Positions 11,411 to 22,346 of a stretch of 64,000 bases of DNA are shown one piece after another (position 1 is the first letter of the stretch; each line of letters begins with the position of its first letter). This stretch comes from Plectosphaerella cucumerina (lineage: Eukaryota; Ascomycota; Sordariomycetes; Glomerellales; Plectosphaerellaceae): assembly GCA_020746995.1 (NCBI GenBank), contig JAGPXD010000004.1:5022001-5086000 (forward strand), read 5' to 3'. The translations under genes and the position numbers were made by a program. Under the pieces are notes generated by a model. The model made no database searches and was not told where the DNA came from. It worked only from the letters and a program-made list of their open reading frames with translations.

Positions 11411-11585
11411 CCTGCGGCCTCTGGCGTGATAGTGGTAGAAATGTTAAAGAAGTAGCCCGTAAGACCCAGGTTAATCGGATAAGTAGCGGCTAATCTGGGT
11501 CAAAGCGGAGACTAAGGTTCCTCTCGCTATAGCGTTATTCCACACTATACTACTCTCCTCTAAATAATAGACGGCCCGAAAAGTA

Positions 11586-13890
11586 ATAAAGCGAAAAGAG
11601 GCAGCAGCAGCTATAGCAACAGGGAAGAACTAGCGGCAGGAATCTATTCCCGGTAGCGATAACTTTAAAGAAGTCACGTTACTCCGCGAGTGGGTAAGGC
11701 CGTACCGCCTCGCTATCGGGCGGCTTAACCTGGACGTACTCGACACGACTTAGAGCGACAGCCAGAACAGACGAGTCGACACTAGCCACGTACGAGAATT
11801 AGTTACTACCTTTAAGAACTAAGGGCTTTAACGAACCGCGGAGGTATACTTTATCCGCGTGCTATATACCCGCGACGAGGTACGTAGGGTCGAGGCGCTA
11901 GGCCGTAGTAACGATAAGGGTCGATTCTTAGCGTAGGCTAACGTTAACAAGAGCCGCGTTAAGGTTATAAGCGGCTAACACCGAATAGAAGCTCTCCGAG
12001 CTTTTATCGAGGAGACGGGAGACGGAAGTACGGACGAGAAGGTAGCGAGGCTATAGTAGATATACAAGCTCTACGACCGAGGTAAGGTATACCCACTCTC
12101 GTTCATCTGCTTCCGCTAACGATACAGACCGGTTACCCCTAAGGCTCGCGCTATAGATACGGATAAACCGAGCCGACGCGACGCTACCAGACAGTCACGG
12201 CCAGGTCTGGATACAGCTGGTATCGCTCGCTACGCAGGCGCCGGCCGATAAGTAGCTTATTATCGAAAGGAAACTAGTAGAGTCGCTCTGCCTGGATAAG
12301 AGTATCCCCGCGCGCCGGCTTATTACTCTTTAGAGTAAGACAACGTAGCGCGAGAGGATAACCGCCTAGCTAGGCTTACGCCTCGGGATAGAGAACTTTT
12401 CTATCTCTAAGCTCGAGTGGATAGCTAGCCTGTGTATCGATAACTACTAGCTTAATACTATTAATTCGACGACCCGATTACTCCTACGCCTTCCCGCAGG
12501 CGCCGCTAAGTATATTACACTCCAGGACTAGGTACGTATAGCTGTCGACGATCCCGCAGGCATCTTCTACGGGAGCGACGGCAAGCGGGCGAGAGGGCAT
12601 CTAGCGAGTATAGATAACCGCGGATATAAAGAGGTATACCGCTTCCTGTGTAATACGGAAGATATTATTCTGCCGGGAATCTAGCGGCTTTTAGGGATAA
12701 AGGTAGGCGACGCTAGGATTATAGTGTATATACTATGTACCGTCGTGGTATGGTTCGACCCGGCTAGCGTAGTAGCTATCGACGACGAGAGCTAGGGAAA
12801 GAAGACGCCGCTGTATAAGAGTTTACTCTACGCCGTGCGGAAATATCTAGCGGCGTTAAGCGGACTAGTGCCCGGAGAAGAAGAGATAGTCGATTTCCAG
12901 GCGCGTGTCTTGGACTACGCGCTGGATAAGGTAGTCTCGTTTCGAGAGTTTATACCGCCCTCGATCGATAACCCAGCCGTTATTAAGGCGGACACCTACC
13001 GAGACTGGTTCGCAGACAGCACCTAGGCCGGCCTTCTGGCCCTTGTGAGGGAGTCCTGTAAGGACTTTAGGCCCGAGTAGACGGTAGTACCCGTATCACG
13101 TAATAGACAGGGGCGAGCCGCGATACCGAGACTCGTGTATACTATTTACAAATAGGTTATTATAATACTCGACGATCCAGACCTCGCCCTTAACGATATA
13201 GACGCCGTCGTAAGCCTCGAGTAGGGTATTAGCGCCGTTATTACGTAATTTATAGACAGGTATAAGAGGAGGCCGCTTCCTAGAGCCGCTGTAGGATGTC
13301 GGGTGTTAGGCGGACTATTCTCTTTATCGGACTACGATAAGTCCTAGTCCGAGGGCGAACACGGCGCCTAGTAGTATCGCTCAGACCCTCGGCCTTTACT
13401 TGGATCGCTAGTATCCGTGCCGCCCAGCCCCAAGCTAATCCGGCTAGCAGCCAGTAGGCAGACACAAACGGGCAGCACCGTCCCCTTATAGGCGCGAGGC
13501 GTACAGGAATATAATAAGTAGCGAGGCTCCTTACCGTTTATTATCACGTAAAACTAACTATACTCGACGCCCCTAACTAACGGTAACTACCGGTACTACT
13601 AGTAACGTTGGAGACAGCTAATCGCCAGACTACGGTTATTTACGTTTAGCGCCGGTGTTTCCAGACTATAGGGGTGTTACTCCGGATGTAACTTTATTTC
13701 CCGTCTCCCTTTCTAGATATTCCTCGAATCACGTTATAATTATTTCTCTTAGGATATCGTAACTAGCCCGATTATAGCTAAGAAAGTACTAGTACTTATA
13801 TAATAGCGACCTTCCACGAACCGTCGTGAGATAGTTAACAGAAACACTAATCGACCGTAACCACAATCCACGCCGCCCAGGAGCCCGATA
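11586..13890 (+). pseudogene. DUF3723/ParB-like gene, RIP-mutated copy 1
   Basis: This stretch is closely similar, base for base, to 37256-38059, where the same gene is better kept. The start codon, ATG in the other copy, is ATA here (11586-11588), and many codons have become TAG. Reading through the stops shows a conserved layout: a basic N-terminus, a segment like VDTSHVQDLVTTFKIQG, a ParB-like box near AGxHRIEAL, a Trp-rich segment before YDRGKVYPLS, LITLWSKTTWRER, then LRLPAGAAKYITLQD, and a long C-terminal part with one open piece at 12835-13026 (RKYLAALSGLVPGEEEIVDF). These features agree with the fungal DUF3723 family, often carried by Starship transposons; the assignment is by remembered motif order. 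Frame changes show indels or introns as well as point changes. Not expressible as protein. Confidence 0.6.
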
Positions 13891-14149
13891 TAGATAATAT
13901 CGTTAACGATAACGTAATAATGACTTACGAAAGCGATTCTGCCGACTTAAGTAACGAGGAACTTTCTCAAGCTAGCTGCCCGAGTAGTCACAGTAGCGAC
14001 GACGGCAGCCAAGACGATAGTAAAGCCGACAGTACGATAAGCGACAGAATATAGTGGAAAATTAAACACGGCGACAAGAGGCTACTTAGTAAGCTACCTA
14101 CAAACTATCGCCAGCATTCCTAACATAGCCAGCCTCACATTTCATCAAG
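13891..14149. other. RIP-like tail between the DUF3723 relic and the next repeat
   Basis: TA-rich, stop-dense DNA with a short acidic Ser/Asp-rich reading on the + strand (near 13920-14040) that may be the decayed C-terminus of the preceding gene. Nothing else is visible. Confidence 0.3.
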
Positions 14150-14930
14150 GCAGCGCTGGACCCTACTGTACCAATTGTCGTCCGTATTAGACCATTTCTC
14201 CCCGCGGCGCCCGCCAACGCTCACGCGAAATGGGCCCGTGCGCCCCTGCCGTCCTGTAATAGGACCTGACACAAATTCCGGCACGACAACCCTAGCCTAG
14301 ACGCGACGCGACATGTTGTAGTAGGACCTCACACGGCCGCCACGTCTGGGGACGCCCGGCTTCCGTCCAACACAGGCGGCAACCGGACCAGCCCGCCGCC
14401 GATAAAGGGACGAGCACCACGGTTAGATCCAGCCGGCCCGGGGTTTCTCGAGCCAGCTGGGTCGGAGGGCGGGGAGCGAGCTGGATTCAAGGCGAGGGCA
14501 GCAGGCCGCTGCCCCCGCCGGCGGACGTGCCGGGCGTTGGTACAGGGCAGGCGCCAAAAGTGGCCAGGGGCGACGATTCGGCGGCGGCCAGGTCCGAATT
14601 GTCCAACCCGGCCACTTTCGGGGCAGGGAGGGCCGAGGCCACCGAGGCCATCGTCGAAAGGAGGGGAGCCAGCTGGATTCAAGGCCGTCCCCGAGGGCAG
14701 AAGCCCGCTGCCCCTGCCGGCGCACGGGCCCGCCGCCCTGTAGTAGGACCTGACGCAAATCCCGACACGAAAACCACAGCCTAGACGCGACGCGACATGT
14801 TGTAGTAGGACCTTACACAGCCGCCGCGCCCTGAGAAAACCGACCACTTTCGACAATTCAACGGCGGCCAGGCCCGAAATACCAAAGCCGACCACTTTTC
14901 ACTACCTAGAATACGTTGATTCTATCGACG
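14150..14930 (+). repeat. GC-rich leader of the OrsD/helicase-like element with an internal duplication
   Basis: A unit of roughly 88 bp (beginning near the sequence TAGGACCTGACxCAAAT and including GACGCGACGCGACATGTTGTA) occurs at about 14254-14341 and again at 14738-14825. The whole leader, starting with a TTGTCGTCCGTATTAGACC stretch near 14178, recurs in shortened form at 25866-26160. It therefore belongs to a dispersed element rather than to unique intergenic DNA. Confidence 0.65.
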
Positions 14931-14933
14931 ACA

Positions 14934-17303
14934 ATGGCGACGGATATCTTGCGAGGCGTCCACCTCGAAATCGCCGACGATACAGGCCTTCTCCTCTACA
15001 GCCACCCCGAGTGCGGCTTCGCGTTATCCCCTAAGGCCGCCCAGGTGAACGACTACCTCCGAAAACGCTATTCCATCGCTAGTAGCAAGCGGCAGGAGAT
15101 CTCGAGGATCCTCCGCGCCTTACGAGGCCTCGAAGACCCGGTGTCCGCCGAGCTAAGGGAGGATGGTGTCGATCGCGACCCGTCTCTGCTGTGCGTGGAT
15201 AGCTTCCTCTGTCGCTAGTGTAGCTTCCGGACGATCCACAGGGCTACAGCCCTTCGACACGCAAGCTCCGCCCACCCGGTAGAGAAGAGTCAACAGGTAC
15301 ACGGGAGTCGTGTCTACACGCCGGTACAGGTGCAGTCCTGGGTGAGGAAGCCGAAGGATTCCCGGTACTAGACGGTGACCGACCCTACCCGGGAAGAGGA
15401 GCCCACAGCAGCCGAGCCTTCTCACATAGAACGGCTAATCGAACGAGAGCAAGACCGCAGCCGAGCTCAGCAGGCCGACGTAGGCCCCGCAGCGCCCCCG
15501 GCATACACGGAACTACGGCCCTAGCTCGAGCGGACCGGCTGGCAGAAGACCTACGGGGATACCGACCGACCGACCCTCACGGCGCTCACCACACTCCCCC
15601 CTACAAGGGGTCACCAGCTACTATACGCCCGTCGCCCGGACGGTAGTCGCACCCAGGAAGTCCTTAGCTCGTCGGCGGACGAGGACAGGATTCGGTTTAT
15701 CGTCCGCGCCGTCGAGCCCGTCATCGCGAGATACGAGGCGACGATAAAGACGTCCGGCCGCACCGTCCTCTGCTGGCTACGTAGCGTCAGCTCTACCTAC
15801 TACTACCCAAAGCCTTTCCTCCTTGTGGGTAAGAAGTCTTCACGGACACGGTATATCAGCGTCCTTTACCGCTTCGTCTACTTCGCCTTCCGTCTCTACC
15901 GGTTACACAAAGCAGGGCGGGCCGTAGCCACGGGCATCTCTTTCACCCCGGAGCAGTTTACGGCACTCGGGGCTGTGTGGAGCCGCTTGTCCCTGGCCGA
16001 GCTGTCGAGTGACCCTTCTGCTACTAGCGATGAGAGCGAGGGCGAGGACGAGGACGAGGATAGCGACGACGAGCTTGACTCTGAGCACGGGGACTAGGAC
16101 GTCGCCGCCGACACCGAAGATATCGACTCGGAGGACGAGGACGCCGAGGACGCTAGATATACCGACTCTGAGTACGAGGACGACCAGCTCGGCGAGGTCG
16201 GACAGGGCGGTACAGGTGAACCGAGAATCGACGACGATAGTAACGGCAACTACGCCGTGTTCTCGGGCGAAAGGCTACCTACTCCTGAGTCCCAAGACAC
16301 GGACCTTTACGAGCTCCTCTTCGGCGTTATTATGCTCTTCGCGACAGAGCCCGTCCCGGACGGCACCCCGTCCAAGACCATACTCGTCTACTTCACCGGT
16401 ATACTTGGCTTTAGCGACGACTACCAGTCGTTCCGACTATCACGCAACTTCACCTCCCACCTAGCAGCCCTTATCTACCTTTTACGGCTCCTCTTCCTCG
16501 AGTACACTATCCCTACGCGGGGCTATCTCTACTTCGGAATACCTCGCCGACCACAGTACGGCAAACTCGAGAGGCTCCAGAACGTACGCCGACGATTCAC
16601 TATCCACGGTACCGACTCCGTATTCGACGAGGTATTCAACCTTATATACTACGGCAGGAAGGTTACTACAGACAGCACGCCACCTATCCTCCTCCACTGG
16701 AGCGAAGACGGGCAATCTGTCTGTATCGGCGATACTCCTAGCATAGCCGTATCCGACCTGAGGGCCCTGCCGCAGCACCTCATCGAGTCGGCCCGGACAT
16801 TATGCCGCGAGCTTATGTATAGACTCTGTCCGGCTTTCGACCTACACCAGGTTAAGGACAGCTTCACCAACACATCCGAAGGGTTTTCATTCGTGACGAA
16901 CCCATAGAACAAGCTGTCCGAGGAGTACCAGAAGCTGATTTCCAAGGCGTACGCCTGCGGCCGGTCGGGCTTGCTAGTCCGGAGAGGTAGTTGGAGTAGT
17001 CGAAAGGTCTTTCTATACCTCTCTAAGGAGAAACAGCTTCTCGAATGTCTTGCAGTGCTTCTGCTCTTCACCGGTGGAGGTCCGCCTCGGGGTCCAGATC
17101 TTCTCCACCTTCGCTGCTACAACACAGGGCCGGTCGAGCGCGGTATCTTTGTCCACGAAGGGTCCCTTGTCTACCTCACTCGAAGCCACAAGGCAAAGCG
17201 GTCAACCAACAGGGAATTCTACGTCGCCAGGTTCCTCCCACCCGCCATCGGAGAAATTCTCTACTTATACCTCGTCTATATCCGCCCTTTTGTCGACGTG
17301 ATC
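14934..17303 (+). pseudogene. N-terminal half of a telomere-linked-helicase-like gene with OrsD-type zinc region, five in-frame TAG stops
   Basis: One frame runs for about 790 codons from ATG 14934, interrupted only by TAG codons (the first at 15216-15218, the others near 15367, 15522, 16096 and 16905), the pattern left by CAG or TGG becoming TAG. The start encodes an OrsD-like (DUF3505) C2H2 segment (HPECGFALSPKAAQ, then VNDYLRKRYSI), followed by an acidic Asp/Glu/Ser linker and a C-terminal part around LLLFTGGGPPRGPDLLHLR and VYLTRSHKAK. The last two resemble the region before the RecQ-type helicase domain of fungal telomere-linked helicases, with their GxPxRGxELL core. The helicase domain itself is absent: similarity stops abruptly near 17303, a truncation or insertion junction. 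Fragments of the same gene lie at 22524 and 26175. Family naming is from memory; the helicase link is an inference. Confidence 0.6.
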
Positions 17304-17354
17304 GCGCGAAGCGTTTGTTCGCGCCAGCCAATCAGCCGGCAGGGTGAGTCGTTC

Positions 17355-17384
17355 GTGCATGTGCATGTGCATGTGCATGTGCAT
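17355..17384. repeat. GTGCAT hexanucleotide repeat, five units
   Basis: Five perfect GTGCAT units directly follow the broken end of the helicase-like pseudogene. Confidence 0.9.
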
Positions 17385-17562
17385 GGGTGGGCCTGATTGG
17401 TTTAGCCATTTAGTGCCAGGTTGGATGCGATGCGCCAGGCTGGTGTATATCTACCCATGACCGTGATGGCAGCGGTTTTGTCGATGGGTTCATGGTCTTC
17501 AGGTCTTCGAACTATCCGACGAGAATCATACCAGTCAAGCATACTTGAAAACGCCCACCACT

Positions 17563-18423
17563 ATGGCTCCAATGTACCCTATGTCGTCCCCGCTCCGTGC
17601 AGTTGGAGGACGACTGGGCTCTCGTTCACTTGTGGCCTCGGCATCCACCGAAACGCTCCTGGGCCTCGCCGTCGCTCTGTTCGTCGTTAACGTTGTCCTG
17701 CTCGTTGTAGTGTGTTACTGTGCACGCGGCCGGAAGGGTAGGCGGGGTCCGCGGAAGGACGTCAAGGGCGTCGGGGGCGTCAGGGGCGTCAGGGGCGTCA
17801 GGGGCGTCAGGGGCGTCAGGGGCGTCAGGGGCGTCAGGGGCGTCAGGGGGTTCAAGGGCTACCCGGCCCACGGGGTGTTCTTGGACTACAAGGAGAAGCC
17901 GGTGCTTCAGGGCCTCCGGGGCCGCCTGGTCTTCCTGGGAAGGAGTACGTCAATATTCAAGACATAGCCCCGGCCAGGACCGACGACGAGAAGATCGCGG
18001 CAGCTCGGGCTCCAGTACTTGGCCCGGTGACAATGCCGAGTATGCCTGAGCCGGTACAGACCAGGCCATATCCCGAGGTCCGTTCTTTGCCGGCCGCCGA
18101 TGGTAAGAGACGTCCCGATCCGCGAGGGGATTTGCAGTTGAGACGGCGGTGACTGACATGACATTGCAGCTGTGGACGTCAACCCGAGCTTCTTTTGGTG
18201 CAAATGGGGACTGAAGTTTAAAAAGGCCGAAGACCTCGAGTAAGTGGCATACTCATACTAATGGGGATATCCCATGGGGCTGACAGGGTGCGTGCGTGCC
18301 AGATTCCATAGTACACGCCGCGTGTGCCGTGACGCCGACTGCGGTAGTATTCATTTCGGGGGCCATTACGAGTGGAGCCGGCACAGGAAGGAAGTGCATG
18401 GCATAGTCCTGACGGTTCGGTGA
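17563..18423 (+). CDS. Membrane-anchored collagen-like protein with C-terminal zinc-finger-like tail (frame break inside)
   Basis: From ATG 17563 the protein has a short N-terminus and one strong membrane segment (GLAVALFVVNVVLLVVVCYC) followed by a basic stretch GRKGRRGPR. The next part reads as a Gly-X-Y collagen helix only in another frame (from about 17757): GRQ repeats, then GVQGLPGPRGVLGLQGEAG and GPPGPPGLPGKE. That frame continues through two well-formed introns, 18103-18169 and 18240-18302 (branch sites GACTGAC and TACTAAT), to a TGA at 18421-18423. The last exon encodes CRDADC followed by SRHRKEVHG, spaced like a C2H2 finger. Joining membrane anchor to collagen needs a net frame change near 17737-17757. 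This may be a mutation, a sequencing error or an unrecognised splice. Function unknown; collagen-like repeats suggest a trimeric surface protein, but the zinc-finger-like tail does not fit that simply. Confidence 0.5.
17770..17850. repeat. 9-bp minisatellite GGGGCGTCA
   Basis: About nine tandem 9-bp units inside the collagen-like gene. Because the unit is a multiple of three all three frames stay open, giving Val-Arg-Gly, Gly-Ala-Ser or Gly-Arg-Gln repeats; only the last matches the downstream collagen reading. Confidence 0.9.
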
Positions 18424-18577
18424 GACTTATGACGATCTGGTTTGGTTGGATATGACTGCGTTGGGTATCTCTGTGTGAGCCGAACATGCCGGGCCTGAAG
18501 CAAAGCATGCGGCGATGTTTCCCAGACCAGCTGTGTCCACGAACGGTACTTCGAATAATCGGCGATGTATTCATTGA

Positions 18578-19344
18578 TTAGAACCCTGCCTCGATCTGAA
18601 GGCGCATATACCGCATGAAATTGGCCAGTGATGCATTCCCATCCGGACTGGGACAAAACCCGCTCTCATCGTGCTGCAAGACACCGCTCATCCGGGAAAA
18701 GGGGGTTTTGCACCCGGGACAGCAAAATTCCCTGTCCTCGTCGGTGGACGCGTACTGCTTCCACTGTCGGCATACGCGGGCATAACCCTCCACGTTGCAG
18801 ACGTCGATGCTGGACGGACAAGTACCCCTCTCGAGGTGGAGGAACATTGCGGAGTCTCTGTCGAACATCCGATTGCATGAACTATCCGGGCACGGTATCT
18901 CCTTGAGGGCGTGGATCCTTTGGTGCTACGCTCAGTGTTAGTGGCATGGTACGGCGAAGGCGGTTCGAAATGGAACCCACGTTTTTGAGGTGCGACTGGG
19001 AGTTGAAGAAGTGGCCACAATCAATACATAGATTGTGGACGGCAACGTCGTGTTGCTCGAGGGAAGCCGAAGAACAAAACCCCGCTGAAAGTCCCGGCAG
19101 GACAAGTGAACATTCCGTTGATGTTCACTGAGCTCTAATAAATTACCGTATTGAAATCGGGGCGGTGATCGCACTCGTGACAGAAGTGGTGGTTGGGCGA
19201 GTCCGTGACATGTCGGCGCCGGTCTTCGTGGCATCCAAACCCTCACTGACATCGGAAGCAGTACCTCTTCGGATGCTTGACGCGACAGTGCTGGTGGAAG
19301 GAATCGGTTCCGGAGAACACACGACGGCAAGGATGGCACTTCAT
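18578..19344 (-). pseudogene. Multi-C2H2 zinc-finger gene, broken
   Basis: On the minus strand from ATG 19344, successive pieces in different frames each read as C2H2 fingers: CHPCRRVFSG with a FHQHCRVKH tail, HHFCHECDHRPDFN, a LCIDCGHFFNSQSHL piece preceded by EQHDVAVHN, and a last long piece CPDSSCNRMFDRDSAMFLHL continuing through FCCPGCKTPFSRMSG to the stop at 18578. An in-frame TGA after the first finger (CFRCQ then TGA) and at least two frame changes between pieces are not explained by convincing GT-AG introns. Fungal proteins with this comb of Cys/His pairs are common and unnamed; nucleic-acid binding is likely by family. It is convergent with the collagen-like gene, whose tail carries the same kind of finger. 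Confidence 0.5.
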
Positions 19345-19521
19345 CTCGCGCCGGTCCAGGCATCTTATTGAGGGGTGGAGGTGGGACCGACTCGCGGAGT
19401 GCGGGGTCGAATGTCGGGTGAAGTATGAGTCACGTGCGGCGACTTGACGACGAAAATGCTAAAACGGGGATCTTTGCGAAAACTCCGAAGCGTGTCCCGT
19501 TACTCTCCTTCGCACGCAAAG

Positions 19522-19926
19522 ATGGGCATCGACGCTGGATTTGATATGGTACCTACTCTATCCACGGACCTGGTGGATACGGGGAAGTGGTCAGAATTTA
19601 TCAGTGCCGTCGAAAAACGGTACGAGGACGACGATCTAGTTGCGGCCAGGTCAGGGTTCATCGAGTTTATGGTCGGAGACCAGCCCAGGCTACCTTTGGA
19701 CGGGCAGAAGTTCCTGCGTTTCAGCTCAAGGATATCTGGTGACTGCTCGACTGCCGCCAAATACATCGAAGAGGTGACGGAGCTTGCGAGGGGCCATTTT
19801 GGCGGCCTGGCTCTGGGCTGGTCTGAAGCTTCCGACCAGCGTGGCCATTACGGCTGGGAGTTGGTGAAAGCCTCCTGGGGTATTTACGGACAGGTTTGTG
19901 ACATGGAGCACCCGAATTGCAACTAG
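19522..19926 (+). CDS. Small conserved fungal protein of unknown function (MGIDAGFDMVP family)
   Basis: A 134-residue intact protein. The start at 19522 is chosen because MGIDAGFDMVPTLS is a beginning I recognise from a family of fungal hypothetical proteins and because the context AAAGATGG is good; the frame is open further 5' but without a better ATG. Conserved-looking features are a Trp-Glu-Phe-Ile region after DTGKW, FIEFMVGDQPRLPLDG, KFLRFSSRISG and a C-terminal HFGGLALGWSE with a YGWELVKAS tail. No signal peptide or membrane segment is present, so it is probably soluble. No function can be assigned. It is one of few unbroken genes in this repeat-rich part, lying between a broken zinc-finger gene and a TA-rich block. 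Confidence 0.65.
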   Translation: MGIDAGFDMVPTLSTDLVDTGKWSEFISAVEKRYEDDDLVAARSGFIEFMVGDQPRLPLDGQKFLRFSSRISGDCSTAAKYIEEVTELARGHFGGLALGWSEASDQRGHYGWELVKASWGIYGQVCDMEHPNCN

Positions 19927-20436
19927 TGTCTCATATGAAGCAGATCACGGATGGCAACCGAATCTCGCCACTCTAATCGTGAGCAACCACCGACCAGAGA
20001 CGAAGTGCGGGGATATGTAGAGGGCCGGATGACTAGGGGTGGCTTCGAGGACCGGCGTTGTGGGTGTAGTCCATGGCCAAGATGAGGCCGTCTTGAGAAG
20101 TGCCGTTTTTAGTATCACCGGGGTATAGAGGTGGATATAGAATATCTTATCCCTAAAGAAAAATGAGGAAATAACAGCGTACTAAACCGTACATACAGCT
20201 ATGTGAACGAGTTATTTTTAATTATTCTATGAGTTATAACGTTACTGTATAAGAAGAAAAATATATAAAAGTTTAAAGCTATGAAGATAAAATTGATTAA
20301 ATCTATTTAAATAGTATAACGAGGACTATAAATATATCGACCTACCCTGACGATCTGCGACTCCGGAGCGGGCAAAGCCCGCGGAGGAGTCCAGAGGTAG
20401 GGTTAGATGTTTTTACGGTTAGAGCGTAAGAGTCAC
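19927..20436. other. AT-rich, RIP-like stretch without genes
   Basis: After about 20090 the DNA is strongly TA-rich with long A/T words and no reading frame. It ends at the second palindrome-array locus. Confidence 0.5.
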
Positions 20437-20600
20437 GGAGTAGAACTCTTATTTCGGGACGTGGTCGCGGGGGTTTGGGTTAGGACTGACGTCCTGTAGG
20501 GTGTTATGCGTCGGAAGCGAGTAGACGCCCCGCAGGGCGTCCTTTGGAGTAAGTAAAATGCGACCTTGCGTGTGGTGACAGACGCCCTGCCTATTAATCT
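20437..20600. repeat. Palindrome array, copy 2 (array only)
   Basis: It begins with GAGTAGAACTC followed by a GGACGTGGTCGCGGG stretch as at 11215 and 36812, then decayed versions of the CTGCAG palindrome (near 20490 and 20521) and a half unit at 20580. No DUF3723-like gene follows; instead a LINE remnant abuts it, so this is a truncated copy of the same element. Confidence 0.7.
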
Positions 20601-22240
20601 TCTGACTGACAATCTTTGAGAGCAAGCTTGGCCTGATGCTCTGGCTGTCATTCCGGGTGGTTTCGCGGCGCGATTCCTGGGTGAAACTGGCGGGCGGGCC
20701 AGCAAGGGGCCACGGGCGTTTTGGGTCGTGATTCTTGGACCTGAGTGCAGCAGGTGGTCCTGGGCTGTTCCCGCGCTGCCTTGGCACCTGCGACCATGTT
20801 CCGCTGGCGCTCGCACGTCTCCCGCAGCGCCTGACACTCCGCCCCTGCATAAACACCGCCAACCACCAACACCCGTTGTCCTGGTAGCCGTATCAACGCC
20901 GCCGTCATGTCCGGAGAGTCGATCGGCACCTGCTCCGCCTCGAGATCTTTCCAGACCCAAAGCATGCTTCGGATCGCCCACAGCCCATCTGCAAAAGTCT
21001 GGGGCACCATCTTTGGCGATGGTTTCATGGCAGTCTCCGTGGTGGTGGTCCTCCTTGGCGCATCTCGCGCACACCAGGGGGTTGATGCATTGGGATGCAT
21101 TGGTAGGCTTTGTGGCCGTCTCCAATCCGCTGGCAGTTGTACATAGCACTGTTCGGGGCGGTCTCGATGTTCAAAGACCGCCGTCTTTCCGGACTCTCCC
21201 CCCGCATACGCGTTCCCCTCCGTCAGGAGTCGTCGCGCGTCGAACGCGCTAGTAAGGTAGATTACTATAGATCCGTGGGCCTTATAGGTTGTCTGTCGCT
21301 AAGCCAGCCTACTATATCTTCGTAATTTAGACATCGTTCTCTCTACCAATCGCCTCGGCCGCCCCGTCGCGGATATTATATATCTCGTCCAGCACCGCCG
21401 TGCGGTTCACGTAGTCGACCTTAATAGGGTGGAGATCGTCTCGTAGTATTCGGGTTCCTCGGGGGAGCTTAGCTTCGATAAGCCGCTTAATCGTCTTATA
21501 TTCTTCCTCGTATCTACAGGTAATCCTAATTCGGGGCTTCTTCGGGTCCTTAATTACAGTAAGGTATCGCTAGTTAGGCCGGTCTTACTCCGCCCTGACC
21601 TCGCCCTCTACCAGAGTACGGATAGCGCCTGGTATAGTCTCTTCCGCTCGCTCGTCCTCGGTTCTTGATAAATCGATCGTGCGATAGAGTATTCTAGTAA
21701 CGCTCGGCGCTGTCGTACGCTAGGCAGGGTTCGATATAGCGGTGCCGGCTTGTGACGCGGGCAACGTTTGTGCTACTTCCGCGGATGATAGGGGTCGGGG
21801 CTTGGTGTCAGGGTGCGGTCTTCCAGCAGAGTGATGGAGTCTCAAGATGTGTATTCAGCGGTCCAGAGATGTGGTAGAGGTCTCGTACAAACTGATCTCT
21901 GGCCCCCTCTAGCAGTTGGAGGGGGGCTAGGCCCCTACTATATGGGTGCAGGCACTGCCACTAGCCCTGCTCCCCGCATTCTGCAGCCCTGCAAGTGCGG
22001 GGGCCTCTGACAAGTGCGGGGGCCTCTGACTTCGAGTTTGTCGCGGCCCTGCTTCAGCTCCTCGCCTATCTTCTCCTTCGTGTCTTTCAGCTGGCAGCCC
22101 AGGTCGCGGATCATATCTTGCCGTCCTTCAATGATTCTCTGTGATCCATCGCCTCCAGTCTCAGTCCTTTAACTTCCAGTCAAAAGCCGCCCCAGGAGCT
22201 CGATCGCCATCTACAGCATCGTCCGTTCATCTTGGCTGCC
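20600..22240 (-). mobile_element. Tad-like LINE remnant, copy A
   Basis: Reading the minus strand from about 22240 gives a LINE in order: ORF1 start with a coiled coil (IIEGRQDMIRDLG, then LKDTKEKIGEELKQGRDKLE), an RNA-binding middle part (IKDPKKPRIRIT, then TRILRDDLHPIKVDYVNRTAV), and a Cys-His knuckle region near 21060 (WCARCAKEDHHHGDC). A short endonuclease-like part (WVWKDLEAEQVPIDSPDMT, then ALIRLPGQRVLVVGGVYAG) would start ORF2. Reverse transcriptase is missing: the 3' end stops near 20600. Many codons are stops of the TAG/TAA type and frame changes are common. A GC-rich insertion (about 21760-22030) with a tandem 20-bp duplication interrupts ORF1. Copies B (29345-30262) and C (41484-41732) share the ORF1 middle part. 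Confidence 0.7.
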
Positions 22241-22253
22241 ATTGTGTCTCCTC

Positions 22254-22346
22254 TCGGTCGGTCGGTCGGTCGGTAGGTCGGTCGGTCGGTCGGTAGGTCG
22301 GTCGGTCGGTCGGTCGGTCGGTCGGTCGGTCGGTCGGTCGGTCGGT
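22254..22346. repeat. GGTC tetranucleotide microsatellite
   Basis: About 23 tandem GGTC/CGGT units with two GGTA variants, immediately upstream (minus-strand sense) of LINE copy A. Confidence 0.95.

Noticed and set aside
17503..17871. Pro-Asp-Ala repeat protein on the minus strand of the collagen-like gene
   Set aside because: By-product of the 9-bp minisatellite; the + strand has a membrane helix, introns and a coherent C-terminus.
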